From Duganella zoogloeoides (GTDB lineage: Bacteria > Pseudomonadota > Gammaproteobacteria > Burkholderiales > Burkholderiaceae_D), in assembly GCF_034479515.1 (NCBI RefSeq), contig NZ_CP140152.1, forward strand, positions 5,518,001-5,582,000: 64,000 nucleotides of DNA, read 5' to 3'. Below are positions 52,116 to 61,871 of the stretch, piece after piece (the first letter of the stretch is position 1; every line of letters starts with the position of its first letter). The notes under the pieces were generated by a model that worked only from the letters and a program-made list of their open reading frames with translations, had not been told where the DNA came from and ran no database searches. A program made the translations under genes and the position numbers.

Positions 52116-52775
52116 ATGGAGAACATGAACGACCACGCCAACGCCCCCAGCGCGCGCACCCGCGTACGCCGCGTCGCCAGCAACGCGCACTACGACGCCG
52201 CCACCCTGCACGCGATCATCGACGCCGCCTACCTGTGCCACATCGCCTTTACCGACAGCCTGGGCGCGCACTGCATACCGACCGCCTGCTGGCGCAACGG
52301 CGAGTACCTGTACATCCACGGCTCCAACGGCAGCCGCATGCTCAAGCGCCTGCAGGAGAGCGACGCCTGCGTGACCATCACCCACCTGGACGGCCTAGTG
52401 ATGGCGCGTTCGGCGTTCAGCCATTCGATGAACTACCGGTCGGCGATGATCTACGGACGCTTCGAAGTGGTGGCCGACGAGGCAGCGCGGCGCCGGGCGA
52501 TGGAGGATTTCATGGAGCAGTTGCTGCCGGGCCGCCAGGCCGAAGTGCGGCCGGGCTCGGACAAGGAATACGCGGCAACGACCGTGATGCGCATCGCGCT
52601 CGACGAAGCGGCCTGCAAGGTGCGCAGCGGCGGCCCGAAGGACGACGAGGAAGACCTGTCCTGGCCGGCGTGGGCGGGCGTGCTGCCGTTTGCGCAAACC
52701 CGGCTGGCGCCGGTGGCCGATCCGGCCTGCGCCATCGAGGCGCCGGCGCATGTAGCGGGATGGCAGAGCGTTTGA
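52116..52775 (+). CDS. Pyridoxamine 5'-phosphate oxidase family (flavin-binding split-barrel) protein
   Basis: A 219-residue protein of the FMN-binding split-barrel group related to NimA and pyridoxamine-phosphate oxidase. Motifs are YLCHIAFTDSLGAHCIPTAC and YIHGSNGSRMLKRLQ. It is not the canonical PdxH, so the substrate is uncertain. Start codons at 52116 and 52125 are both plausible; GGAG lies only three bases before the second. A TATTATATT stretch at about 52089 in the divergent gap is a likely -10 region. The MocR gene opposite suggests PLP-responsive control. It converges on the next operon with four bases between stop codons. Confidence 0.85.
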   Translation: MENMNDHANAPSARTRVRRVASNAHYDAATLHAIIDAAYLCHIAFTDSLGAHCIPTACWRNGEYLYIHGSNGSRMLKRLQESDACVTITHLDGLVMARSAFSHSMNYRSAMIYGRFEVVADEAARRRAMEDFMEQLLPGRQAEVRPGSDKEYAATTVMRIALDEAACKVRSGGPKDDEEDLSWPAWAGVLPFAQTRLAPVADPACAIEAPAHVAGWQSV

Positions 52776-52779
52776 ATCG

Positions 52780-54612
52780 TTAACCGGCCACCGGGATGCC
52801 GGGGTCGGTATCGGCGTTGAGTCCCGGCGCTGGTCGTGCAGGGTTGCCATGCTGCTCGCGCCACCACAGCGCCAGCATGCACAGCGCGAACAAGATGGCA
52901 AACGGCATCGCTGGCAGCGGGCGGTCATTGACGGCGCCGCGAGTGGTGCCGTTAGTGGTGCCGTTAGTGCCATTGGCGGCATCACTGGTGCCGTTGTCGT
53001 TTGCCTCGCCGGTGGCAGCCCGGGTGCTGCCAGCGCGCGCGGCATAGGCGGCAGTTGCCTCGCGCCGCAGCGTGCGCTGCCACGCCGGCCAGTCGCCCGG
53101 TGCATACACGTACTGGCGTCCCGCCTCCAGGCCCTCGCTACGCAGCGCCAGCCAGCCCGCCTGTGGCGCCCACACGGCGGCGCACATGGCATCGGCCTTG
53201 CCGGCACGCGCCAGCAGGCGGGCATCGGCCAGGCCGTCGATATGCAGCGCCGCGCCTGGCTTGGCGCCTCGCGCGCAAATTTCGGTGCGCAGTCCGGGCA
53301 GCGGCATCGGGTCCGTCAACACCCACCCGGCCCCGGACTCGCCGGCCAGCGCCATCGCATCCATCGCCCCCTGCCACCACAGCGCCAGCGCCCTTGGCGC
53401 GCTGATCGCGTAGCGATGCCAGTCGGCCACGCCTATCCACACCACGCGCCCCTGGCCCAGCGCGCGCTGCCACGCCCATGGCCGTGCATGGCTGTCGCGC
53501 GCCAGCGTCGTCCACTCGCCGCCGGCCACATCATCGGGATTGAGTGCCGCCGGCGCCAGCGTCAACTCCGCACCGGCAAGCGCAAACCGGCGCTGGTCTT
53601 CCTGTTCCGTGGTCGGCGACTGTGGCCGCACCCGCAAGCCCAGGTCGCGCTGCCACAGGCCGGCATCGGCCGCGTTGCCGCCCAGGACCACCAGCGGCAC
53701 GCCCTGCCTCACTTGCGCCAGCAAGGCCGCGCGCGCAGCGGGCGCCAGCTGTTCGACATGAGCGGCATCGACCACCATCGCATTGGGAGTCGTAATGGCC
53801 GTGCGTGCGGTCTCGGTACGGGCAATGGCCTTGCCCAGCACGACCTGCCAGTCGAGCACCGCGCCGCCGTCGGTCAGCAGGCGATTGAGCGCGCTGGCGT
53901 CGAACGACGGTGCGTTGAAGCGGCCGACGATCTGCAGCGGCACCGGGGCCGTTACCTGGACCGGTACCGGTCCGCTGGCGACGACCTTGCCGGCGGCATC
54001 GAGCACGCGCGCATGCAATACCATCGCCTCGGCCACCGGTGGCAGCCATTGCACGGACCGTTGGAGCGATTTACCGGCGCTGCTGCTGGCGGCATTGGCT
54101 GCATTTTTCGCATTGGCTGCATCTGGCGCATGAGCGGCACTGGATGCCGAATCGGCCAGCAACTGGCCGTTCTCGGCCAGCAGTTGCAGCCGCCACGCAC
54201 CGTGCGCCTGCGGACGGTGCACGGTGAGCGTGAACACGCGGCCCAGCGCCATGGTGCGCGGGAAGTCGAGCGACAGCGCTTCGTCTTTGGTTGGCGTCCA
54301 GCGCAGCGGACGGGCCGGCAGATCCTGCCATTGCGCCGCGCGCAGGCCATCGCCGGCCAGGTCGATCGAGCCGGCATCTGCCATCGCCTGCAATTGGGCG
54401 TCGGCGATGGCGCCGCTGGCATCGGTGACGACCGTCAGCGCAGGCGCAGGCACGGGCAGGCGGGCATCGGCCAGCGCCACAGCCAGCGCCGCTCCCGCCA
54501 GCATGGCCAGCAACGCTTTGAACCACTGGCGCCGCCGGCCATACAGCGCGGCGCTGAAAATGCCGATGGCCAGGGCCACGCAAGCTGGCGCCAGATGGGT
54601 GACCGAGATCAT
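52780..54612 (-). CDS. Membrane-anchored protein of unknown function, last gene of the MoxR/TldD operon
   Basis: A 610-residue protein with two N-terminal membrane segments (about residues 5-22 and 33-49), a large periplasmic region and one C-terminal segment (MPFAILFALCMLALWW). The middle contains PLVVLGGNAADAGLWQRDLG and RVVWIGVADWHRYAI, resembling the amidotransferase-like fold found in BatA-type operons. A Thr/Asn/Gly-rich linker near residue 545 comes from a 12-base repeat. The ATG overlaps the preceding gene (ATGA). I do not recognise a named family. The position implies an envelope partner of the MoxR/DUF58 proteins. Confidence 0.75.
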   Translation of the reverse strand: MISVTHLAPACVALAIGIFSAALYGRRRQWFKALLAMLAGAALAVALADARLPVPAPALTVVTDASGAIADAQLQAMADAGSIDLAGDGLRAAQWQDLPARPLRWTPTKDEALSLDFPRTMALGRVFTLTVHRPQAHGAWRLQLLAENGQLLADSASSAAHAPDAANAKNAANAASSSAGKSLQRSVQWLPPVAEAMVLHARVLDAAGKVVASGPVPVQVTAPVPLQIVGRFNAPSFDASALNRLLTDGGAVLDWQVVLGKAIARTETARTAITTPNAMVVDAAHVEQLAPAARAALLAQVRQGVPLVVLGGNAADAGLWQRDLGLRVRPQSPTTEQEDQRRFALAGAELTLAPAALNPDDVAGGEWTTLARDSHARPWAWQRALGQGRVVWIGVADWHRYAISAPRALALWWQGAMDAMALAGESGAGWVLTDPMPLPGLRTEICARGAKPGAALHIDGLADARLLARAGKADAMCAAVWAPQAGWLALRSEGLEAGRQYVYAPGDWPAWQRTLRREATAAYAARAGSTRAATGEANDNGTSDAANGTNGTTNGTTRGAVNDRPLPAMPFAILFALCMLALWWREQHGNPARPAPGLNADTDPGIPVAG

Positions 54613-56873
54613 CGTTGCGGCTCCGGTTTCGGATGATGTTTGGACTGCGGCGGCTGCTGTTGTGCGGACGGCTGCGATTGCGATCGCGACTGCTGTTGCA
54701 ATTGGGGCTGCGGCTGCTGTTCCGGCCGCTCCTGGTGCCTGGCCTCGTTGCGCCAGGCGCTCAGGAATGGCGACTGCGTTGCCACGCGCGCCTGCACCAG
54801 CACGGGCGCATCGGCCAGCGTGCCGCGCAGCCAGGCGCGCAGCGGACCGCGACACGGTACGCAGCCGTCCTGCACATCCTGCACCGCACGTTGCGCCGCC
54901 AGTTTCTGTTCCGGGTCGGCGATGCGGGCGCCGATGGCGTCGCGTGCGGCCTTGCTCCACAACGCCGGCAGCGCGCCGTCCAGCGCCAGCGCCTGCACCA
55001 GGTCGCGTACTTCGGCCGGCACCGTGTCGTCCGGGGCTCCCTGCGCGCGCTTGTAACTCATGGCGCCCACCATGTCGCCGCTCAGGCGTTTTTCTTCCTT
55101 GAGCGCGGGCGGTACAAAGGCGGTGCGGTGCAGGTACACGCGCTCGGCCGCCTGCAGTTCCTTGATGGCACCCAACGCCTTGTACTCGGGACCCAGCGCT
55201 GCCTTCGGTGTCACCGCGCGCAGCGCCTTTTCCGCATCCCACATGGCCGCCAGCGCGCGTTTCAGGATCGCCTTGGTTTGCGGGTCGAAAATGGTGGCGT
55301 TGTCTTCCTGGTCGTGGACGTGGCCGAAGCGCTGCATGGCGCCAACCTCGGTGCCCATCGATTGATTGCTGTGCTGCTGGTCGCTGGGTGCACCGCCATG
55401 CTCCTCGTGACTGTCATGCTCCTTGTGGCTATCATCTTCCTTGTGGCCGGGCTGCTTGCTGTCATGCCCCTCGTGCCCATGCTCGTCGCCGAACAAGCTC
55501 GATTCCTCGCCCAGGAACTGGCCGTAGCGCAGCCGCAGCGCGGCCTGGTCGGCGGCGATTGCCTCGCTGCGCGCGCGCAGGTCGGCCAGCTTGGGCCGGG
55601 CCTGGAGGTCCGCCACCAGTTGTTCGGTGTCGATGATGACCTGGCGCTGGCTGCGCAGGCTCTCCGGTTTGACCATGGTGGGCAGCGCGGTCGACTCGAC
55701 GCTTTCGGCCTCCGGTCCCGGCAGGCGCAGCGTATAGGTGGGCGACTGCACGGTGTGCGGATTTTCGGGATCGTTGTCGGTGGCGCGTACGAAGAAATAC
55801 AGTTCGTCGCCCGGCTCCATGCCCAGCTCAGCCAAGGTCCACTGCTTGTTCCAGGTCCGCTGTTTGGGGTCAGCGGACTTGGGCAGCGGCACTTCGCGGT
55901 CGGTGAAGCGCACGTTCTCGCCGCTGCCGCGCGCCAGCGTCATATGCAGGCTGGCGCGCATGATGGCGTAGTCGTCGCGCACCACCACGGCGATGCGCGC
56001 GGCCGCCGCATCCCTGGCCAGCAGGTGGATCAATTCAACCGGCTCGGCGATGGTCACCTGCGGCGCCTGGTCCTGTGTGACGCGGATGTTGTAGCGCGCG
56101 CCGCCGCCAGCGCCGGCACTGCGGGCGCGCCAGAACAGCGAGTCTTCCACGCGGCGCATGGCGCAGGCTGCGCCCACGGCCAGGATGGCGCCGTCGCTCA
56201 GCTCCACCGCCGCCTTTTCGGCGGGCGAGTCGGCCGGCTGGCGCACGCACCACTGCACCTGCGCGTATTGCGGCACCTCGATATCGCGCGCGCCAGTCTC
56301 GAAGGCTGCCACGCCAGTGTAAGCAGGCGGCGTCACGCGCAGGTAGATTTCGCCGGCAACCACCGGCGTGTTGGCAGAAGGCGTTGCGGCGGGTTGCGCA
56401 ACGGCGCGTACGGCGCTGGCACCGTAACACCAGGCGGCGCCGGTGGCGATCATTGCCAGCACCACCGGTGCGAGCGAGGATGGTGCGGCCAGCGGCGCGC
56501 GGCGGCAGGCGATGGCGCGATAGTCGGCGGCGCTCAAGCTGGTAGCCAGGCGCGCCTGCAACCGCTGCTGCTGCAAGCGCGCCATGGGCGTGGCTGGCTC
56601 GCCGGCCAGCAGCGCGCTGCTGTCTTCCAGCGCCGGCACGGCGGCGTCCAGCCAGGCGGCCCATTGCGCGGCGATGCGCTGGCGCCAGCGCCAGGCGTCC
56701 AGCGCCAGCCCAAGGGCCCAGGCGGCCAGCGCCGCCAGCAGCCACGTGCGCATGGCCGGCAGCAGCACAGCGGCGGCCACCAGCGGGGTCAACGCGACCA
56801 ACCAGGCTGGCGCACGGCGGCGCAGCACGGCGGCCCACAGCCGCTGGCGCAACAGGTCAGGAGCGGCGGGCAT
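54609..56873 (-). CDS. Large DUF4175-like membrane protein with His-rich segment
   Basis: A 754-residue protein with two membrane segments near the N-terminus (about 24-55) and a third near 132-150, then a long periplasmic part. The stretch YLRVTPPAYTGVAA and the later RFTDREVPLPKSADPKQRTW resemble DUF4175-type proteins of MoxR operons. Residues about 464-500 are rich in His, Asp, Glu and Lys (for example HGHEGHDSKQPGHKEDD), suggesting metal binding. The C-terminus is Gln, Pro and Ser-rich. It overlaps the BatA-like gene by 17 bases and the next by four. Function unknown. Confidence 0.78.
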   Translation of the reverse strand: MPAAPDLLRQRLWAAVLRRRAPAWLVALTPLVAAAVLLPAMRTWLLAALAAWALGLALDAWRWRQRIAAQWAAWLDAAVPALEDSSALLAGEPATPMARLQQQRLQARLATSLSAADYRAIACRRAPLAAPSSLAPVVLAMIATGAAWCYGASAVRAVAQPAATPSANTPVVAGEIYLRVTPPAYTGVAAFETGARDIEVPQYAQVQWCVRQPADSPAEKAAVELSDGAILAVGAACAMRRVEDSLFWRARSAGAGGGARYNIRVTQDQAPQVTIAEPVELIHLLARDAAAARIAVVVRDDYAIMRASLHMTLARGSGENVRFTDREVPLPKSADPKQRTWNKQWTLAELGMEPGDELYFFVRATDNDPENPHTVQSPTYTLRLPGPEAESVESTALPTMVKPESLRSQRQVIIDTEQLVADLQARPKLADLRARSEAIAADQAALRLRYGQFLGEESSLFGDEHGHEGHDSKQPGHKEDDSHKEHDSHEEHGGAPSDQQHSNQSMGTEVGAMQRFGHVHDQEDNATIFDPQTKAILKRALAAMWDAEKALRAVTPKAALGPEYKALGAIKELQAAERVYLHRTAFVPPALKEEKRLSGDMVGAMSYKRAQGAPDDTVPAEVRDLVQALALDGALPALWSKAARDAIGARIADPEQKLAAQRAVQDVQDGCVPCRGPLRAWLRGTLADAPVLVQARVATQSPFLSAWRNEARHQERPEQQPQPQLQQQSRSQSQPSAQQQPPQSKHHPKPEPQR

Positions 56874-57906
56874 GGGTCAGACTCCGTTCCAGTAAAAACA
56901 GTGCCAGCAACAGCCAGGCGATCCAGTAGGCAGGCTTGGCATCGGCGGCAGCGGATGCCATGACAAACTTGTGCGACGGCGCCGGATAGACAGGCGCCGG
57001 TGCGACAGCGAGCAGGCGCCATGCTTCGTACAGGGCGCGCGCGGTCTCGGCATCTTGCGGCGGGAAGGCGGCCGAGGTCCACAGGCGGCCGCGCGCACTG
57101 TCGGCGTAACGCAGTGTGACGCCGTTGATGGTGATGGTGGTGGCTTTGCCCAGTTCCGGCCAGGCCTTGTCACTACCGGCGCCCAGCCACCAGTGCGGCG
57201 CGCGCCAGTCTGCCGGTGGTGCCAGCGTTGGTGTATCCCAGACGATCAATTCGGTCGTGGCGACGGGCGCGCCAGCAATGACGTAACGCTGCGCGCCATC
57301 GCCAGCCTGGCCGAACGCGGCAAATAGCGCGCGCCAGGCCTGTACACGCTCGGGCGTTGCCGATAGCGCGACCCGGTGACTCACTGGTGACGTGGCTGGT
57401 GCCGGAGGTACGTTTGGCGCAGCCTGCACCCGCAGCTCCACCGCATGACCGAACTGCGGCGCCCGCGCGGGCATGCCGATCTGCCCCTCGCGCGCCACGA
57501 TCAACAGCCGCGCACCGGCGCGCCAGTCAGGTTCGTTGTGGCGCAGCCAGGCCAGCGCGTCCGGCGGCAAATCGATACGCCGTGCGCCATCCATCCCTGC
57601 ATCGGCGATCTGGCGCGCAGCCCATGCATGGTCGGCGCCGGCATCGACCAGCACCGTGTCGCCGCGCCATGGTAATACGGTGACGGCCAGCCAGGCGATC
57701 AGCGCCACCAGCAACAGGCAGCGCACCAGCAACAGCAAGCGGTCGCGCCACTGCCATACGCGCAACTGCTGCGGCGCGGCAGCAGGCAGGAAGCGCGCGG
57801 TAGCCAGAAATTGGGCGTCGAGGCGCTGGCGCTTTTGCCGGTGCCACCAGATCGGTAGCAACAGCAGCGGCAGCGCCAGCCACCACCAGGGATAGCTACT
57901 CGTCAT
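56857..57906 (-). CDS. BatA-like membrane protein (aerotolerance N-terminal domain)
   Basis: A 349-residue protein starting MTSSYPWWWLALPLLLLPIW, with a second membrane segment at about residue 57 and a third at the C-terminus (YWIAWLLLALFLLERSLTHA). The two-helix N-terminus followed by a basic linker is the BatA N-terminal pattern. The central domain, however, lacks an evident VWA metal-binding motif (DXSXS). It overlaps DUF58 by one base (TGATG) and the next gene by 17. In known MoxR operons BatA-like proteins sit in the inner membrane with DUF58 proteins. Confidence 0.78.
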   Translation of the reverse strand: MTSSYPWWWLALPLLLLPIWWHRQKRQRLDAQFLATARFLPAAAPQQLRVWQWRDRLLLLVRCLLLVALIAWLAVTVLPWRGDTVLVDAGADHAWAARQIADAGMDGARRIDLPPDALAWLRHNEPDWRAGARLLIVAREGQIGMPARAPQFGHAVELRVQAAPNVPPAPATSPVSHRVALSATPERVQAWRALFAAFGQAGDGAQRYVIAGAPVATTELIVWDTPTLAPPADWRAPHWWLGAGSDKAWPELGKATTITINGVTLRYADSARGRLWTSAAFPPQDAETARALYEAWRLLAVAPAPVYPAPSHKFVMASAAADAKPAYWIAWLLLALFLLERSLTHARRS

Positions 57907-58844
57907 CAACGCGCTCCCGCTTTTTGCAGCCAGCGGCGCAGGACGTCCGCCAGCGGCTGCTCGACACACGCCTCGTGGTGGACAATATCGTGCTGGCGGC
58001 AGCTGGTGGCAAGCGCGCCGAAGTGGGCCGCGCTGCACTCGAGGTAAGCGGCGCGTTCGGCTTTGGTAAACCTGTGCAGGCCCGTCTCCTGTTCGGGATC
58101 GCGATAAGCGGCGCCGGAAGGGAAACTGGCTTCGACTTCGGCCCGCGTGCGCACCGTCAGCAGCCGCACATCGTGGTGCAGCTTGCGCAGGCGCAGCAGC
58201 GCCTCCGACAGCGGCGACGGCCCAGACTGGCCGTGCCAGTCCAGGCCATCGGTGGCGGCAAATACGAGGCTCGGCGCACGCGCAAAATGCAGGTTCGATT
58301 TCAATACCTGCGCGGTTGGCGGCAGGCCTTCCGCCCGCGCGCCAGCCAGCCGCGCCAGCACCCGCTGCAAGTGCCGTGGTCCGCGATCGGCCGGCGTGAA
58401 TGCCACCTTGCCGCCGCTGCAAATGGCCAGGCCAAAGGCGTCGCCCTGGCGCTGGGCGATGGCGGCCACGCAGGCTAGCGCCGTGCGGGCAAACCACAGC
58501 TTATCGACCCCTTTCAATTCGCGGCTAGGTTCCGCCATCGACGCCGTGGCGTCGAGCCACAGCCAGGTGGCGACGTGGCTGTCGCGCTCCGCCTCGCGCA
58601 CAAAATAACGGTCGGCGCGCGCCAGCAGTTTCCAGTCCACGCGCCGCCATTCGTCGCCGGGCGCATAGGCGCGGTACTCGGAAAACTCGACGCCCGCGCC
58701 GCGCTCGCGGCCCGCGTGAATGCCGTGGCCGAGACCGGCCAGCACGTGGCGAATCACCAGCTCCAGGTCGCGCGTGGCGGCCATGGCGGCATTGGTCGCA
58801 GCGGGAATGGCGGCGGGGGATGGAGGTGAAACGGGCATCGGCAA
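57906..58844 (-). CDS. DUF58 domain protein (VWA-like, MoxR partner)
   Basis: The 312-residue protein contains the family signature FSEYRAYAPGDEWRRVDWKL near residue 54 and a VWA-like half with LWLDATASMA, a DXTXS form of the metal site. DUF58 proteins accompany MoxR ATPases and are thought to be their substrates or adaptors. Two ATG codons (58844, 58838) are close and no strong ribosome site distinguishes them. It lies 37 bases after the MoxR gene. Confidence 0.92.
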   Translation of the reverse strand: MPMPVSPPSPAAIPAATNAAMAATRDLELVIRHVLAGLGHGIHAGRERGAGVEFSEYRAYAPGDEWRRVDWKLLARADRYFVREAERDSHVATWLWLDATASMAEPSRELKGVDKLWFARTALACVAAIAQRQGDAFGLAICSGGKVAFTPADRGPRHLQRVLARLAGARAEGLPPTAQVLKSNLHFARAPSLVFAATDGLDWHGQSGPSPLSEALLRLRKLHHDVRLLTVRTRAEVEASFPSGAAYRDPEQETGLHRFTKAERAAYLECSAAHFGALATSCRQHDIVHHEACVEQPLADVLRRWLQKAGAR

Positions 58845-58881
58845 TGGGCGCGTGTTGGACGAAATGGACGTGGAGCGTCGG

Positions 58882-59889
<1,008 letters not shown>

Positions 59890-60507
59890 CTAAGCTCCCA
59901 ACGCGTATTGAATGATATTGACCGCAAAGCGGGTGTTGTCGATCGCCAGAAAACGCTTGTTGCGAAAGTCGTAGTCCCACTCGCAGCCGTAGTCCTTGTT
60001 GCTGTATAAAATCCGCACCCGTCCGCCCACTTCCACCGCCTTCAGGTAGTCGTGCACCAGGTCGTCGCCCCATCCATTGAGTTCCACGCCGGTCGTCGGC
60101 GGCCCCTCGAACTTGAAGAAGCTCGAATAGACCGGGTGGTTGTTCGGGATCTTGTTCAAGGCGCGCTTGCCGAAAATGCTGGCGATCTCGGATTCGAACG
60201 ACTTGGCGAACAGGCCGTCGATATCGTGGTTGCAGTCATCCACGAACACGAAGCCGCCGCCCTTCACGTAGCGCTCGAGGTTCTTGCGCTCGGCCGGCGT
60301 GAACTGCACCAGCTTGTGGCCGGCGAAGTAGCAGAACGGCGCCTCGAGCATCTTCGGGTCGGACAGGGCCACGATACGCTCCACCGGATCGACGCGCAGG
60401 GTCGTGTACTCGACCAGCGAATTGAGCACGTTGCTGGGCATGCGCACATCGACATCCCAGTCGCCCGACTCGTAAGTCAGGCGGGTGAAGTAGAAATCCC
60501 AGGCCAA
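59890..60507 (-). CDS. DUF4159 domain protein
   Basis: A 205-residue stand-alone DUF4159 protein. It has FYFTRLTYESGDWDVDVRMP at the N-terminus, KYVKGGGFVFVDDCNHDIDG-type residues near 89-105 and GWGDDLVHDYLKAVEVGG later, typical for the family, whose fold resembles class I amidotransferases. In many alphaproteobacteria this domain is fused to a BatA-like membrane part; here it is separate. No signal peptide or membrane segment is seen. The start codon appears to be TTG at 60507, with AAAGGG nine bases upstream, and no in-frame ATG is available. Confidence 0.88.
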   Translation of the reverse strand: MAWDFYFTRLTYESGDWDVDVRMPSNVLNSLVEYTTLRVDPVERIVALSDPKMLEAPFCYFAGHKLVQFTPAERKNLERYVKGGGFVFVDDCNHDIDGLFAKSFESEIASIFGKRALNKIPNNHPVYSSFFKFEGPPTTGVELNGWGDDLVHDYLKAVEVGGRVRILYSNKDYGCEWDYDFRNKRFLAIDNTRFAVNIIQYALGA

Positions 60508-60530
60508 AGCCGTCTGCCCTTTCGTTAAAC

Positions 60531-61868
60531 CTACACCGCGTCCGACAGCGACGTGAAGTTAAAGTCGCGCACCTTCATCGGCGGGATCATCATCTGGTAA
60601 CGCACTTCGTCGCCGCCGATCACCACCGGCTTGCCCAGTTCCTCGATATTGTTCAGCATCGACACCGGGCTCTCGTTGAAGCGGAAGTTCTTGATCGGGT
60701 GCTTGATCTTGCCGTTCTCGATGTAGAAGGTGCCATCGCGCGTCAGGCCCGTGAGCAGCAGCGACTGCGGATCGACCATGCGGATATACCAGGTGCGCGT
60801 GACCAGCACGCCCTTCTTGGTGGACGCGATCAGCTCTTCGGTGGACTTGCCGCCGCCCGACATGATCATGTTGCCGTGGCGGCCGATGGCGCGCTTGCCC
60901 TGCTTCTCGGCCCAGTAAGGGGTGTAGTCGAGCGAGGCGATCTTGCCGCCCTTGATCACGTCGGTGCGCTCGCGCGCCAGCATCGAGGCGTTGTCCCAGC
61001 CCAGCACCGGCACGTCCGGGTTCCACGGATCGGCCCACAGGTTCACCTGCTCGTCGAACAGCTTTTCGCCGAGGCGGTTACCGCCACCTTTTTTCGACAG
61101 GAAGCTGCGGCCCTCGTCGGCCTGGCGCGCATCGAACGCGCCGAACATGCGGCCGATGATTTCCGACGTGGCGGCCGGCTCCAGGATCACCGTGTAGCGA
61201 CCCGGCTCGATGGCCTTGGCATTGACCGAAGTAAGCGCTTTTTCGATGGCAATCTCGGACGCCTCGCGCGCGTTGAACCTGGCGGCATCGTTGGCCGAGC
61301 GCGTGACCCAGCCCGAGCCCAGGCCGTCCTCGGTGCGGGTCGTGACCGTGAAGCCGAGGTTGGTCAGGGTCTGGTAGCCGAACACGCCGTTGGAGTTGGC
61401 CACGGTTTCGAAGCCGGTGGTATCGCTGAAAAAGCCGGCGGCGACCAGGCCTTTTTTACGCGCCAGCTCGATGCTCGCTGCCGCCACCTCCGCGCGGTAC
61501 TCGGGATCGATGGCGGCGGTGGCCGCGCTGTACGTCGACGATGCTTTATAAACCTGCCCTTTCACGGCCGGCAGGAACTCCGGATTTTCCGGTGCCAGGC
61601 GCGCCACTTCCTCGGCGCGGCGCACGGCCTTTTCCAGCGACTTGTCATCGAACTCGTTCACCGACGCCGTGCCCTGGCGCTTGCCAAAGGCCACGCTCAC
61701 GGTGAGCTGGGTGTTTTGCACCAGGCCGGCGGTGGACACGCTGTTGCGCGCGTAGCGCACGTTGCCGCGCTGGCTGCCCGAAATCTGCACCCGGCATTCG
61801 TCGGCTTTCGACAGCGCCATCACCTTGTCGCAAATCTGTTTTGCCTGGTCTTGCGTGAGCATCTTCAT
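60531..61868 (-). CDS. TldD/PmbA family protein (TldE-like)
   Basis: A 445-residue TldE/PmbA-type protein. This subunit usually lacks the zinc motif and pairs with TldD in a heterodimeric protease that clears unfolded peptides or matures modified peptides. No HEXXXH is present, while the C-terminal signature TRTWYIRMVDPQSLLLTGLT and IKHPIKNFRFNESPVSMLNN is. No signal peptide is visible. It is three bases downstream of the Tat-signal TldD gene and 23 before DUF4159. A close paralogue lies just upstream at 63530-64000. Confidence 0.93.
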   Translation of the reverse strand: MKMLTQDQAKQICDKVMALSKADECRVQISGSQRGNVRYARNSVSTAGLVQNTQLTVSVAFGKRQGTASVNEFDDKSLEKAVRRAEEVARLAPENPEFLPAVKGQVYKASSTYSAATAAIDPEYRAEVAAASIELARKKGLVAAGFFSDTTGFETVANSNGVFGYQTLTNLGFTVTTRTEDGLGSGWVTRSANDAARFNAREASEIAIEKALTSVNAKAIEPGRYTVILEPAATSEIIGRMFGAFDARQADEGRSFLSKKGGGNRLGEKLFDEQVNLWADPWNPDVPVLGWDNASMLARERTDVIKGGKIASLDYTPYWAEKQGKRAIGRHGNMIMSGGGKSTEELIASTKKGVLVTRTWYIRMVDPQSLLLTGLTRDGTFYIENGKIKHPIKNFRFNESPVSMLNNIEELGKPVVIGGDEVRYQMMIPPMKVRDFNFTSLSDAV

Positions 61869-61871
61869 CGT

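Noticed and set aside
52930-52995. 12-base repeats as a phase-variable tract
   Set aside because: The unit length is a multiple of three, so copy-number changes would only alter a linker and not switch the gene. Only about two clean copies are present.
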